64,000 bases of DNA from JAKZVK01 sp965248255 (GCA_965248255.1 CBDFIW010000004.1:682001-746000); one strand, 5' to 3'; shown: positions 9,862 to 19,165, counted from the stretch's first letter. The notes: generated by a model from the sequence alone, not told the origin. Numbers and translations are program-made.

Positions 9862-11832
9862 TCAGCGAGACGTTCCGTTTGGCGCGGGCCGGCCACCTGA
9901 CGTGCGAATCCGCAACAGGATGTCTCGCGACTTCCGAAAGTACTCCAGGACCTTCGATCGCTCCGGGAAACTTCTTGCTTCGTGAACTGCGATCTGGCGG
10001 TCGAGACTGTCGATCAACCCCTGCAGGCTTTGGTCGTCATACATGGCCTTTCCGTTGAGGTAGACGTAAACTGGGTTGGTGTGAGCCTCGGCATCCGGGC
10101 TGCCCATCGGCGATCGGGAAAAAGCACGGGCGCCGATCCAGGCCGACTGGTGCAAATCGACGGATTCGTTCAATTCGAGCCAATCGCCTCGAGCGGAAGT
10201 ACGGGCGACCTTCTGTTCCCGAACAACATGACCGTTGACGATGATCTCGACGTTGCTCACCGGCACCACCTCCGAACGTACACGAACTCTGACCTCTGCG
10301 CGGTAAGGGCCCTGCCCGGTTTTGTGGATCGTCGAGCCGGGCAGCTTGCCATCGACGTCCAGCAGCAACATGGGGCCGGTAGTCACGAAACTATGGCCTT
10401 CGGCCATGGCTCGGTACCACTTCTTGAAGCTAGGCTCGCCATCGATAGAAACATAAGTACGGCAATCGCCCAGTCTACGGCACGCGGGGAAGTCACTCGC
10501 ACCGCTTGCCGGAAACTGAAAACCGGCGTTTAGAATGCGATACCATCCTTCGAGACCGATGCCGCGGTAAATGCCGAACTGTAGCAGTTCGACACCGTGG
10601 GTCTTTTGCTGGGCGAAGTCCGCGGTGATCTCCTGCGCGTAGCCGCCGTGGGCATGGAAGGCATACCCGCCGAGGTTCTGTGTCTCCTCTCCGACGATGC
10701 CGTAGACCGGCCAGTTATTGGGATCTGCGGTCCGCCCGGCCATGACCATCGGTTGACGCGAAAACAAGTTGAGGTGTCCGTACGTCTTACCGCGATATTC
10801 CTGCGCCGACATGATGGAGTAATCGCCTCGCACTCGCAGCGATGGCTGACCGAGCCCTCGAAACTGCGGTGATTCCTGACGCCCCATCTCACCGGTGTAT
10901 GAGTCCAGTAGGTTGTAACAGAGGATGCTAGCGAATCGAATGTCTTCGGCTTCCATGAGGTCGAGGATGATCTTGTCGTCATAGTCGTCCTTGCGCCGCA
11001 GGTGGAGGTGCGGGTCGCCGCCGTAATACCCATGGCTTGCCATGCTGAGCGGTCGGTCGAGACTCAGCCTTACGCTCTTTGTCTGACCAGCCGACAACTC
11101 GGTTTCCAGCGTCAGCGGACGATACTCGAAACCCTTCCAGGCTTCAATCCGCACGGGTCCTTCGGGCACATCTAGTTCAAACCCCCCGTTCGAGTAAAAG
11201 AATCGCCCGAAGTAGCGAATCGGCGCCTTTGAGCGGCGGTTGCCCATCCCGGTTTTGGGCCACGCGCCCTTCATGCCATAGGGCTCCAGATAATTCTCTT
11301 GCGGGGCGTAATAGTTGCCGTCGGCACCCACGACGTTGACGCGGCAGAACGTAGGCCAGCCGGTCTGTCGATCCAGGATGCTTACCTTCAAGCGAGCCTT
11401 TCGATTTCCGCTCGCGACCGTCAGTTTGCCTTCTTGCGTACGGCCTCGCGGAGTAAAGATGTAGGATTCCTCGGCACCGCTGACCTCTCGACGGTCAAAC
11501 TCCCCAACGGGCTTCACGGTTTGGGCGTGGGTCGGAAGGTGCAGAATGCCTAGGCACCAAAGGGTACTAACGCCGATTGCGCGGGACGCGAGGCTTCTGA
11601 CATGAAGCCGACCATTCTTGCCTCCCGTGAATCGGTCTTGGAATCGGCTCGACCAGCTGGGCGCAGAGGCCCATCGCTCCGACAGCCTGGCGGGTGCCCG
11701 GATCGAGACCGCATACAGGGCTGTAGCGGCCGAAGCTCCTCGCCCAAGCCCCTGCGACTGCCTTGGCTTGCCGGCTCCGAGCTGTTTTCGGAACCCTAGG
11801 GCGACATTGAACCCGGTGGCATGCATCCGCAA
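9862..11832 (-). CDS. CehA/McbA-family secreted metallohydrolase (PHP-like)
   Basis: Up to 656 residues. The catalytic part begins YGGDPHLHLRRKDDY near residue 265; the HxH, further histidines in AFHAHGG and the acidic ASDFPACRR segment form the expected PHP-type metal site. CehA/McbA proteins hydrolyse esters, carbamates or similar bonds. The start is uncertain: the first 75 residues look untranslated, and a hydrophobic signal-like stretch (VSTLWCLGILHLPTHAQ) begins near residue 88, but I found no good in-frame start codon just before it. First gene of the leftward five-gene operon. Confidence 0.8.
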   Translation of the reverse strand: MRMHATGFNVALGFRKQLGAGKPRQSQGLGRGASAATALYAVSIRAPARLSERWASAPSWSSRFQDRFTGGKNGRLHVRSLASRAIGVSTLWCLGILHLPTHAQTVKPVGEFDRREVSGAEESYIFTPRGRTQEGKLTVASGNRKARLKVSILDRQTGWPTFCRVNVVGADGNYYAPQENYLEPYGMKGAWPKTGMGNRRSKAPIRYFGRFFYSNGGFELDVPEGPVRIEAWKGFEYRPLTLETELSAGQTKSVRLSLDRPLSMASHGYYGGDPHLHLRRKDDYDDKIILDLMEAEDIRFASILCYNLLDSYTGEMGRQESPQFRGLGQPSLRVRGDYSIMSAQEYRGKTYGHLNLFSRQPMVMAGRTADPNNWPVYGIVGEETQNLGGYAFHAHGGYAQEITADFAQQKTHGVELLQFGIYRGIGLEGWYRILNAGFQFPASGASDFPACRRLGDCRTYVSIDGEPSFKKWYRAMAEGHSFVTTGPMLLLDVDGKLPGSTIHKTGQGPYRAEVRVRVRSEVVPVSNVEIIVNGHVVREQKVARTSARGDWLELNESVDLHQSAWIGARAFSRSPMGSPDAEAHTNPVYVYLNGKAMYDDQSLQGLIDSLDRQIAVHEARSFPERSKVLEYFRKSRDILLRIRTSGGRPAPNGTSR

Positions 11833-12139
11833 CCGTTTGATGTTCTACCTCCCTCGCAAATGTATCCCCTGCTCATCCCGCCGGTCTCATACAAGTGCGC
11901 GGAACTTGGTTCGGCCCCCGTGTGAATACGGGCTTTGTTGCTTTGTCAAACGACGAGTGTACGCCCCCAGTCCCGTGCGTCGCAACACTCGTCCTTTGGC
12001 ATGGACCGCACAGACAAGTTAAGCGGAATCAGTGACGCTGGTGTTTTACGCCCTGTCCCTTCTGAGAGGCAACTTGATGGGGAACCAACAGGCCCAAGAC
12101 GCTTCGGTCTGGACTTCCAGTTGATAGCCATCGAAACAT
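11833..12139. other. Intergenic region upstream of the CehA operon
   Basis: About 300 bp that should carry the promoter of the leftward operon. No gene and no strong -35/-10 pair was found on inspection. The right edge runs into an integrase remnant. Confidence 0.4.
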
Positions 12140-12315
12140 CGCCACGCCATGAGCCAGAGACATGGCCCGGGCGGGTGTCCCCCGGAGCGAGTTGTCATGG
12201 CGATCGGAAGCTGGAAGACGCGAAGCGTATTCGATAGTTACAATGTCGTCAGTGAACGCGACTTGCACGGTGCCACAGCGAAGCACCCATTGCACCTCAA
12301 TGAAGCTGAAAAAGC
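12140..12315 (+). pseudogene. Remnant of a tyrosine recombinase C-terminus
   Basis: In this stretch the frame that includes 12149 reads VVMAIGSWKTRSVFDSYNVV followed by SERDL. That matches the end of the integrase at 12552-13352 (SISGHRTRAVFDRYNVV, then SERDL), including the catalytic tyrosine. A segment resembling the conserved RNMxRAGVP stretch lies just upstream in another frame. It is therefore a frameshifted scrap of a second, related integrase, pointing toward tRNA-Leu. Confidence 0.65.
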
Positions 12316-12378
12316 TCGTGACAAGGCAACTTTCACATTCGGCCGAATCTGTTGCCCGTAAGTGCTGGACTCACATGT

Positions 12379-12465
12379 GCGAACGTGGCGGAACTGGCAG
12401 ACGCGCTAGATTTAGGTTCTAGTTCCCGAGAGGGAGTGGGGGTTCGACTCCCCCCGTTCGCACCA
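12379..12465 (+). tRNA. tRNA-Leu (anticodon UAG)
   Basis: Complete 87-nt tRNA. Acceptor arms GCGAACG and CGTTCGC pair, the anticodon stem CTAGA/TCTAG encloses loop TTTAGGT with anticodon TAG, a long variable arm is present as expected for leucine, and the T-arm has GGTTCGACTCC. CCA is encoded. A decayed integrase ends about 90 bp downstream and faces it, so its 3' end is the likely attachment site of an integrative element. Confidence 0.95.
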
Positions 12466-12551
12466 ATCTTTTCAATGACTTCCGGACTTCCCGTCTCGCC
12501 TCCTTTTGTTGGATTCACCGTTTTTTCACCGTTTCTAGCGGCTCCTACCTA

Positions 12552-13621
12552 TCATTGTGTCAGGCCCTCCCCGACCGTGTCCGTCTGGGCGGCTTGCTCC
12601 CAGTGGTAACGGTCGAGTAGCTCGGCGGCGTTCCTAAGATCCCTCTCCGATACGACGTTGTACCGGTCGAACACCGCGCGCGTCCGGTGGCCCGAAATGG
12701 ACATGGCGACCTTGTCAGGGACGCCCGCACGAACCAGGTTGCGAACTCCTGTCCTCCTGAAGTCGTGAAACGTGAACATCGGCTTGTCGCGCTCGTCATC
12801 CCAGAGTCCCGCCGATCGACAGGCTGCATTCCAGACACCGCGAAAGTCTTTGATTCGTTTGCCAAACCGGAAGAACACCCAGGGGCAACCAGCGTAGTTC
12901 TGATCACGAGTTTGTTTCTGAAGCGTGAGCATATCCACAAGCTCGGGAAACAGTGGCAGGTGGCGGGCTTGATCGTTCTTGGTCTCGCCCGCTTTCAGAC
13001 GGATGACCTTGTTCGGAAGATCGACTTGATCCCAGCGTAGATTCAGGATCTCGCCGAGACGACAGCCTGTGCAGTAGCCGAACGTGGCGACTGGCCGGAT
13101 CTCCTCCGGTAGGGCTCGGCGTAGGCTACTGAACTGGTCGTGCGTGAAGAATCCTTCTCGCGGTAGTGGCTCCCGAAGATCCCCGATCCTCGGAGCCCGT
13201 TGGACCTTGGGCGGATCGGAGGTGAGAGCCAGATTGTAGGCGCGGCGTAATCGGGCCAACTCACGGTTGATCGTCGAGTTGCCCCACACGTTACTTCCGC
13301 CGATGCTCGATGTAGCCGTTGATCGCCGAACTGCCAACCCGAGAGGCGTCAAGATTACCGAAGAACGGCCTCAGGTGTCTATCAACGATCTCGGCCCAGG
13401 CGACGGACCTCGACTTGTTGCGGAACTCCTGAAGTGCATCATCGAGCAACTCTGAGACGTGCACGGTGCGTCGCGGTGCGGCCTTGCCAGACGCGGCTTC
13501 CGCTTGTCGCTGTCGCAGCAGCGCGATCGCGTCGCGCTTGCGACGGCTGTGGCTGGATTCGCGGCGACGACGACCTTCATGGCGACCAAGGACCTTGACC
13601 GGGATACTGAAACACTCGACC
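12552..13621 (-). pseudogene. Tyrosine recombinase (integrase), frameshifted and cut by IS630
   Basis: The C-terminal 266 residues (12552-13352) carry the catalytic set: arginine in GCRLGE, HDFRR (HxxR), the histidine in SGHRT and the tyrosine in FDRYNV. The N-terminal SAM-like core-binding domain (LDDALQEFRNKSRSVAEIV, then RHLRPFFG and INGYIEHRRK) is read in another frame at 13300-13600. A one-base shift near 13290-13300 therefore splits the gene. The 5' end stops at the TA where the 1094-bp IS630 copy sits. The gene faces tRNA-Leu, which was presumably its target. It is unlikely to be active. Confidence 0.85.
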
Positions 13622-13623
13622 TA

Positions 13624-14717
13624 TTGAATCCCGCAAATTATTATGACACTTTTTGACAGTGTGGAGCATCTATATATGTATGGGCAACCCCAAAGGTGTG
13701 AAGCGGGATTTCAAGGCGCTGGAGAAGCGCCGTTTCGAAGCGATGCGGCTGCTCCACCAAGGCCACAATCAGTCCGAGACGGCGAGACGGCTGAACGTCG
13801 CTCGCCAAACCGTCAGTGAGTGGCGGCGGCAATACCGCGAGCAGGGTGCGGCCGGACTCCGCCAGGCCGGGCGCGCCGGACGCAAGCCGCTCCTCGATGC
13901 CGCACAACGCGAACGCCTGACGTCGCTGCTGCTGGAAGGCCCGGAAGCCCACGGCTTCCCAACGCCCCTGTGGAGCTGTCCGCGGGTGGCTCGGCTGACC
14001 GGAGACGAGTTCGGGGTCGCATACCACGCAGGCCACGCCTGGAAGATCCTGCGAGCGCTCGACTGGAGCCCGCAACGCCCGGCCGGAAAGGCGCGCGAGC
14101 GCAACGAAGAGCGGATCCGCACCTGGAAGCGCAAGACCTGGAAGCGCATTAAAAAAAAGCCCAAAACGAAGGCCGTACGCTCGTCTTCATCGACGAAAGC
14201 GGATTGAGTCAGAAGCCGCATCGCTGCCGCACCTGGGCGCCACGTGGCCAAACACCGGTGCTGCAGTTTAACTTCAACTGGGAGAAGCTTTCCGTCTCGG
14301 CGGGGCTGACGCTGCGTAACTTCTACTTCCGGCTCTATCCCGGTGCGATCGGCAAAGAGCAAGTGACCGACTTTCTCAAGGCGTTGGTACGTCATATCGA
14401 TCGCCCGCTGCTGATCGTCTGGGATCGGCTGCCGGCGCACCGTAGCCGCCTGGTGCAAGAGTTCATCGAACTCTCCGAAGGCCACATCGCAACCGAGTAC
14501 TTGCCACCCTATGCGCCGGAGTTGAATCCGGTGGAATACATCTGGGCTTACTGGAAGCAGCACGAGTTGCCGAACGTCTGTCCGAAAGACTACGGCGAGC
14601 TGAACGAGCGGGCCCGCAAGGCACTCCGCCGCATGTACCGCAAACCGCGTTTGATCACGGCCTTCTGGAAACAGTCTTCTCTTTGTTTTGACTGACTCTA
14701 TATTATGCGGGAGTCAA
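13624..14717 (+). mobile_element. IS630-family element, copy 1 of 3 (1094 bp)
   Basis: Ends TTGAATCCCGC and GCGGGAGTCAA form imperfect inverted repeats. The element is flanked by TA on both sides (13622-13623, 14718-14719), the IS630 target duplication. The same 1094-bp unit recurs at 34442-35535 and 41187-42280. Boundaries are exact because copy 3 interrupts a gene whose uninterrupted version is also present in this window. Confidence 0.95.
13680..14695 (+). CDS. IS630 transposase made by -1 frameshift (OrfA/OrfB), copy 1
   Basis: The first frame (ATG at 13680, SARP-free helix-turn-helix part with SETARRLNVARQTVSEW) ends at 14207. The second frame carries the DDE domain: the first catalytic aspartate in LVFIDESGLSQ, the second in LIVWDRLPAHRS, and the glutamate in PELNPVEYIW. 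LVFIDESG lies upstream of any start codon in the second frame, so the two parts must be joined by frameshifting. The junction is an A8 run (14151-14158) containing the classic slippery heptamer A_AAA_AAG at 14153-14159; a -1 slip reads straight into the DDE frame. Full product is about 338 residues. Confidence 0.88.
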
Positions 14718-14817
14718 TAAACCGTACTGACGTTGGCGTGACATGTTTTGAGAGCATACTACCCATGAGCGATGCTGAGCCACCTGAGCAGGCGACCAGG
14801 GTCTGAAACAGCGGCGC

Positions 14818-15072
14818 TCATAGGGCCTCCTTGTGTTTAGCAATCCAGGAGTCAAGTTTTTGACGGTCGAATTGAACTCGTGAATCGACGCGGACGCACG
14901 GAAGGTCCCCGGAGGCGACGAGATGACGGACAGCCTTCTCGGTTCTACCGAGGTACGCAGCCACCTCTTTGACAGACATCAGCCTTGGAGCCTGCTGCTG
15001 TGGGTCAATCTTCGCTGCCACACGGGTAGCAATGCACTCCACGATGTCTTCAACTATGTTGTCAAGCTCCAT
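14818..15072 (-). CDS. Excisionase-like MerR/HTH_17 DNA-binding protein
   Basis: 84 residues. The C-terminal half reads MSVKEVAAYLGRTEKAVRHL and then LPCVRVDSRVQFDRQKLDSW, the winged-helix layout of excisionase-family proteins. It is transcribed in the same direction as the broken integrase, on the other side of the inserted IS630 copy, as expected for the xis gene of the tRNA-Leu element. In such elements it would direct excision; with the integrase broken it probably has no role now. Confidence 0.8.
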   Translation of the reverse strand: MELDNIVEDIVECIATRVAAKIDPQQQAPRLMSVKEVAAYLGRTEKAVRHLVASGDLPCVRVDSRVQFDRQKLDSWIAKHKEAL

Positions 15073-15426
15073 CTTCAGCCTCCATTAGATGTGGACTCTC
15101 GAATATGCACCCCGTTCTGGGTTCAATTCAATCCCTTCTGTATCCTGTCGGGCCTACTCCTCATGCCTCGGGAGCGTGTTCCTGAGACTTCGCCAAGACA
15201 CACCTGTGCGCCACCTACCACGTCGCGGACGCTCCGCCGTGTAGAGAGGCCACTAGTTCGACACTTGCGGATGTCCAGCCAGCGAGCCGCTCAACGGTCT
15301 CTCACGTCACGTGTTTACCCGATCCGGCATTGTCCACATCCGGATGGACGGAGTTGCCTTGAGCCAGGCTGGATCTGGCTAACTACCGGAAATGAAGGGA
15401 AACCGAGCGGCCCCCCCCCGGGGGGG
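15073..15426. other. Gene-free stretch ending in a C9G8 tract
   Basis: About 350 bp without a recognisable gene. Its right edge (15411-15427) is nine C followed by eight G inside a short palindrome; the histidine kinase remnant starts exactly at its end. This is either a deletion breakpoint or an assembly join. Confidence 0.5.
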
Positions 15427-15576
15427 GCCGACCAGAAGGGTCAGGCGGTCAAGGGTACTGGTTTGGGCTTGGCCCTTGTCGATCAGATTGTTCAGGCTCA
15501 CGGGGGCAAAGTCAAAGTGGAGAGCAAAGTAGGGGAAGGGAGTACTTTCTCTCTGCTTCTGCCAGTACAGAGGTGA
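15427..15576 (+). pseudogene. Sensor histidine kinase, only the last ~45 residues left
   Basis: The frame ADQKGQAVKGTGLGLALVDQ, followed by AHGGKVKVES and GEGSTFSLLLP, is the G2 box and end of a HATPase_c domain. The H-box, N-box and G1 box are missing; homology stops at the C9G8 tract. Its TGA (15574-15576) lies within the Shine-Dalgarno/start region of the response regulator gene, showing that the two were once translationally coupled. Confidence 0.85.
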
Positions 15577-15578
15577 AC

Positions 15579-16253
15579 ATGCACCGAATTCTGGTTGTCG
15601 AAGATGAGCCGGACATCGCACTCGGCCTGCGCCAGGACCTACAGCTTGAAGGCTACGAAGTCGAGGTCGCCGACGACGGCGAGCAGGCTCTTGGGTGCGC
15701 CGAAAAGGGCGCTTTCGATCTGATTCTTCTTGACGTCATGCTGCCCGGAAAAGACGGCTTTGCTGTGTGCCGGGAACTCCGGCGATCCGGAGTGCGGACT
15801 CCGATCATCCTGCTGACGGCTAAACGAAGCGAGGCCGAGAAAGTGCTCGGCTTGGAGCTTGGAGCCGATGACTATGTGACGAAGCCGTTTAGCCCGATGG
15901 AGCTGCGGGCGCGCATCAAAGCAGTGCTGCGCAGGCGCTCCAGCGATAGCCCGGATCTGGTTCGGTTCGCTGACTTCGAAGTCGATTTCGAACGCTTCGA
16001 GCTACGGTGTGCCGGCAAGACAGTCGATCTAACCCCGATTGAGTTCAAGCTGCTCGCCACCTTCGTCCGCAATCCGCGCGCGGTTTTGAGTCGTCAGCAG
16101 CTATTGAACAAGGTTTGGGGCCGCGATGTCTACGTCACCGATCGGGTCGTCGACACCCACATCGGCAACCTGCGGCGGAAAATCGAGGCGAACCCCGACG
16201 AGCCGGCCTTTATCGTCAGCGTGCGGGGTTTCGGCTACCGCTTCGAGGAGTGA
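15579..16253 (+). CDS. OmpR/PhoB-family response regulator
   Basis: 224 residues from ATG 15579 (AGAGG just upstream; a GTG at 15573 is also possible). The receiver domain has the acidic pair EDE at the start, the phospho-acceptor aspartate in LILLDVMLPG, a threonine in LLTAKR and the lysine in VTKPFSP. The winged-helix output domain follows from about residue 125 and ends GYRFEE. It normally acts as a DNA-binding regulator controlled by the adjacent kinase. Only 45 residues of that kinase remain here, so it is an orphan unless another kinase serves it. Confidence 0.95.
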   Translation: MHRILVVEDEPDIALGLRQDLQLEGYEVEVADDGEQALGCAEKGAFDLILLDVMLPGKDGFAVCRELRRSGVRTPIILLTAKRSEAEKVLGLELGADDYVTKPFSPMELRARIKAVLRRRSSDSPDLVRFADFEVDFERFELRCAGKTVDLTPIEFKLLATFVRNPRAVLSRQQLLNKVWGRDVYVTDRVVDTHIGNLRRKIEANPDEPAFIVSVRGFGYRFEE

Positions 16254-16269
16254 AGGGGACTCGGGGAGG

Positions 16270-16294
16270 GGAGCCAGGGACGCGTTCTGGCTCC
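16270..16294 (+). terminator. Hairpin after the response regulator gene
   Basis: GGAGCCAG (16270-16277) and CTGGCTCC (16287-16294) form a perfect 8-bp stem with a 9-nt loop, 17 bp after the response regulator stop. There is only GGCCTT after it, not a U-tract, so intrinsic termination is uncertain. Confidence 0.5.
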
Positions 16295-16450
16295 GGCCTT
16301 GGATTCACATTCTCAGGATTAAACGAGTGTCAAGGTTTCTTGTGGAAATCACACAAGATCAACACCCTGCTTTCGATAGGGTCCGATACTCGTGCTTTAT
16401 TCTCAACATCATTACGCACCTCGTTCCGAGGTCGATTTGAGGAAGCGACA

Positions 16451-19165
16451 ATGACGCCGAATGCACGACACAACGGATGGTTGGCGCTCTTGCTGGCCGG
16501 TGGTCTTGCTTTGACGCCCTCCGCGCGGTCCGACGACGGCGGCGATACGGCGGCCCTGATGCTGGAGGGTGCCCTCCAGGTCCAACTCGTGGACGGTAAC
16601 CTGGCTGATGCAATCGAGCGCTACCGACAGATTCTGGCTGAATTCGGTGACGACCGCCCCATCGCCGCCGCGGCGCTAGTCGGCCTCGGCCAGTGCTACG
16701 AGCAAATGAGCGACCCGAAAGCGCGGAAGACGTATCAACGCGTGCTGCGGGAGTACGGGGACCAGGAGCGGCAGGTGAGAACCGCTCGCGCCCGTCTCGC
16801 GAACCTGAAGGTGGACGACCCGAATGGCGGCGACGCCACCGAGATCGTTGTCCGCGAGATCTGGGAACGTCCGCAAACAGGAGCATCCCTGGTTGACAGG
16901 TTCCCGCGTTTTGTGATCTTCAACGACTTAGCGGTTCTTAGGTGGAACTCGGAGGAAGACAAGCCGGAGACTCGGCGTCTCAGCACTGCGGCGCGGTCGG
17001 CGGCCTATCCCGTGGTTTCGCCCGACCAACGTCATGTTGCCTACCTCAGTTGGAGCGGAGATCTCGAGAGGAATCTCCGCCAGATACGGGGGGATCGAGC
17101 CGGGTTACGTTCCTGGGCCGAGCTGCGAATCATCGGAGTGGACGGCAAGGAAGATCACGTCGTTTATCGTTCGCCTGACACGCCTTGGCTTCGGCCGCTC
17201 GCATGGTCGCCTGACGGCGATCAGGTTCTCACCGTGCTGGAAAGGAAAAACGGCACAAGCGAGATGGCCATGGTGTCAGCCGCAAATGGTTCGGCACGCG
17301 TCATCAAGTCGCTGCGGGGAAGAACGCCCCGGTCAGTGAGTTTCTCGGAGGATGGGCGCAGCTTGGCCTATGACCTTCCCAGACCTCGCAATGCCCGCCG
17401 GCAAGAGTTTTTCCTGGTGCAGCTACCCGACAGCGCGGAACGTCAACCCGCCGAGAGTCGGTACGTGATGAGCATGAGCGCGGAACGGGGGGCTGCCTCC
17501 AATGAAGATCAGGAGATCATTCACGTTCTCAACCGCCTTGGTTTCGGTCCCCGCCTCGGCGATATCGAACGGGTCAAGGCGATGGGCGTCAAGGCCTATA
17601 TCGAGCAGCAACTTAACCCGGAACGCATTGCCGATCCGCTGGTCGATAAGAAGCTGGCGAGCTTCTCATCACTGAAGATGGGCGCCGAAGAACTGCTTGA
17701 ACGTCTAGGGCCGACCGCTCCCTCCGGCGTCCGGCGTCGAGCGACGATCTTCGAGAAGCGAGCGATGGTTCGGCGGAAGGCCGGGGGCCGCGGTCGCCCG
17801 GTTGGTAGCAACACCTTGTCGCCAAACAGCAGTCACGCGCGCCAAATGCTTTTGGAAGGACGCCCGGAACCGGATGAAATCATGCGGGCCCGGGTCCTCC
17901 GGGCCGTCTACAGCGAGAGACAGTTGCTGGAGGTGATGGTTGGCTTTTGGATGAACCATTTCAATATCAACCACGGCGACCATCAGTTGACCCCCCATTT
18001 TGAGCAGCAGGTGATCCGGACCGGAGCCCTCGGAAAGTTCGAAGACCTTGCGATGGCGGTCGCCAAACACCCTCGCATGCTCAACTACCTCGACAACTGG
18101 CGTAGCTCGGCTCCCGCCGATGTAGTGAAGCAGCGTATCGCCGAGCTGAAACCCAAGTTGACCGACGAGGAGTACCTCGCCCTGCTGAAACGCATGCCAT
18201 TTCTGGAAGAGGCGAAGGGACTCAACGAGAACTACGCCCGGGAATTGATGGAGCTTCATACCGTGGGGGTAGATGGGGGCTATGACCAGCAGGACGTCAT
18301 CGAGGTAGCCAAGATCCTTACCGGCTGGACGATCTCCGGACGCGGCATCATCAACGCGAGAGAGGACGATGGGGTTTTCGCCTTCGATCCCCTCTTGCAC
18401 ATCGATGGTGACAAGGTCGTCATGGGGCGGACGATTCCGTCCGGTGGCATCGAAGAGGGCGAGCAATTGATAAAGATGCTGGCGAGTCATCCCTCCACAG
18501 CCCGCTTCATTGCGACCAAGCTCGCCCGCCGCTTCGTCGCCGACGATCCGCCGGCGGCGGTGGTCGAGACGGCAAGCGGCACGTTTCAACAAACCGGCGG
18601 GGACATCCGGGAGGTCCTGCGTTCGATCTTGAGCTCGCCTCAGTTCCGCTCGCCGGAGGCCTATCAAACCAAGATCAAGAAGCCGCTGGAGCTGGTTGCC
18701 AGCTCCCTGCGAGCCGTCAACGCCGAGGTCGTCGACGGCAGCTTCTTCGAGCGTGTTCTTGTAAACCGAAGAGGCCTGCTGGCCCAAATGGGCGAAAGAC
18801 TTTACAACTATGGGGCTCCCGACGGCAACCCAGATGCAGGAGCCGCCTGGATCAACTCGAACTCGCTGCTTGTACGCCTCGATTTTGCAAACACATTGGC
18901 CCTGGGCCGTTTTCCTGGGGTGAAGGGAGACCTGATCGCGGCCCGGGAGTTATTGGATCAGCTCGGGTTGCCGACACCGACGGACGAACAGATTCAGCAG
19001 ACCCGCGCGATGCTGCGGGAAAAGAAGGATAGCGAGTCGGCCGGGCAACAGGGAATGATGATGGGCGGCGGCGGCGCTCAGACGGGTAGCGACGACAAAG
19101 ATGCGGACCCCGCGGCGATCACCATAGCGGCGATGCTCGGGTCACCTCAGTTCCAGAAGAGATAG
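16451..19165 (+). CDS. DUF1800 protein with N-terminal TPR and beta-propeller segments
   Basis: 904 residues from ATG 16451. Order: signal peptide (LALLLAGGLALTPSARS); TPR-like helices (AIERYRQILAEFGDDRP, residues about 35-110); a WD40/TolB-like propeller part (YPVVSPDQRHVAYLSWS, LAWSPDGDQVLTVL, about 170-320); then DUF1800 from about residue 345 (HVLNRLGFGPRLGDIERV, FWMNHFN, NENYARELMELHTVGVDGGY). DUF1800 proteins are usually about 450-550 residues and lack the front part, so this is a fusion. Secreted; molecular role unknown. It lies 12 bp before the DUF1501 gene, its usual partner. Confidence 0.88.
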   Translation: MTPNARHNGWLALLLAGGLALTPSARSDDGGDTAALMLEGALQVQLVDGNLADAIERYRQILAEFGDDRPIAAAALVGLGQCYEQMSDPKARKTYQRVLREYGDQERQVRTARARLANLKVDDPNGGDATEIVVREIWERPQTGASLVDRFPRFVIFNDLAVLRWNSEEDKPETRRLSTAARSAAYPVVSPDQRHVAYLSWSGDLERNLRQIRGDRAGLRSWAELRIIGVDGKEDHVVYRSPDTPWLRPLAWSPDGDQVLTVLERKNGTSEMAMVSAANGSARVIKSLRGRTPRSVSFSEDGRSLAYDLPRPRNARRQEFFLVQLPDSAERQPAESRYVMSMSAERGAASNEDQEIIHVLNRLGFGPRLGDIERVKAMGVKAYIEQQLNPERIADPLVDKKLASFSSLKMGAEELLERLGPTAPSGVRRRATIFEKRAMVRRKAGGRGRPVGSNTLSPNSSHARQMLLEGRPEPDEIMRARVLRAVYSERQLLEVMVGFWMNHFNINHGDHQLTPHFEQQVIRTGALGKFEDLAMAVAKHPRMLNYLDNWRSSAPADVVKQRIAELKPKLTDEEYLALLKRMPFLEEAKGLNENYARELMELHTVGVDGGYDQQDVIEVAKILTGWTISGRGIINAREDDGVFAFDPLLHIDGDKVVMGRTIPSGGIEEGEQLIKMLASHPSTARFIATKLARRFVADDPPAAVVETASGTFQQTGGDIREVLRSILSSPQFRSPEAYQTKIKKPLELVASSLRAVNAEVVDGSFFERVLVNRRGLLAQMGERLYNYGAPDGNPDAGAAWINSNSLLVRLDFANTLALGRFPGVKGDLIAARELLDQLGLPTPTDEQIQQTRAMLREKKDSESAGQQGMMMGGGGAQTGSDDKDADPAAITIAAMLGSPQFQKR

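Noticed and set aside
13653..13680. TTGACA at 13653 as the -35 box of the IS630 promoter
   Set aside because: The only -10-like sequence at acceptable spacing overlaps the start codon, which would place the transcript start inside the gene.
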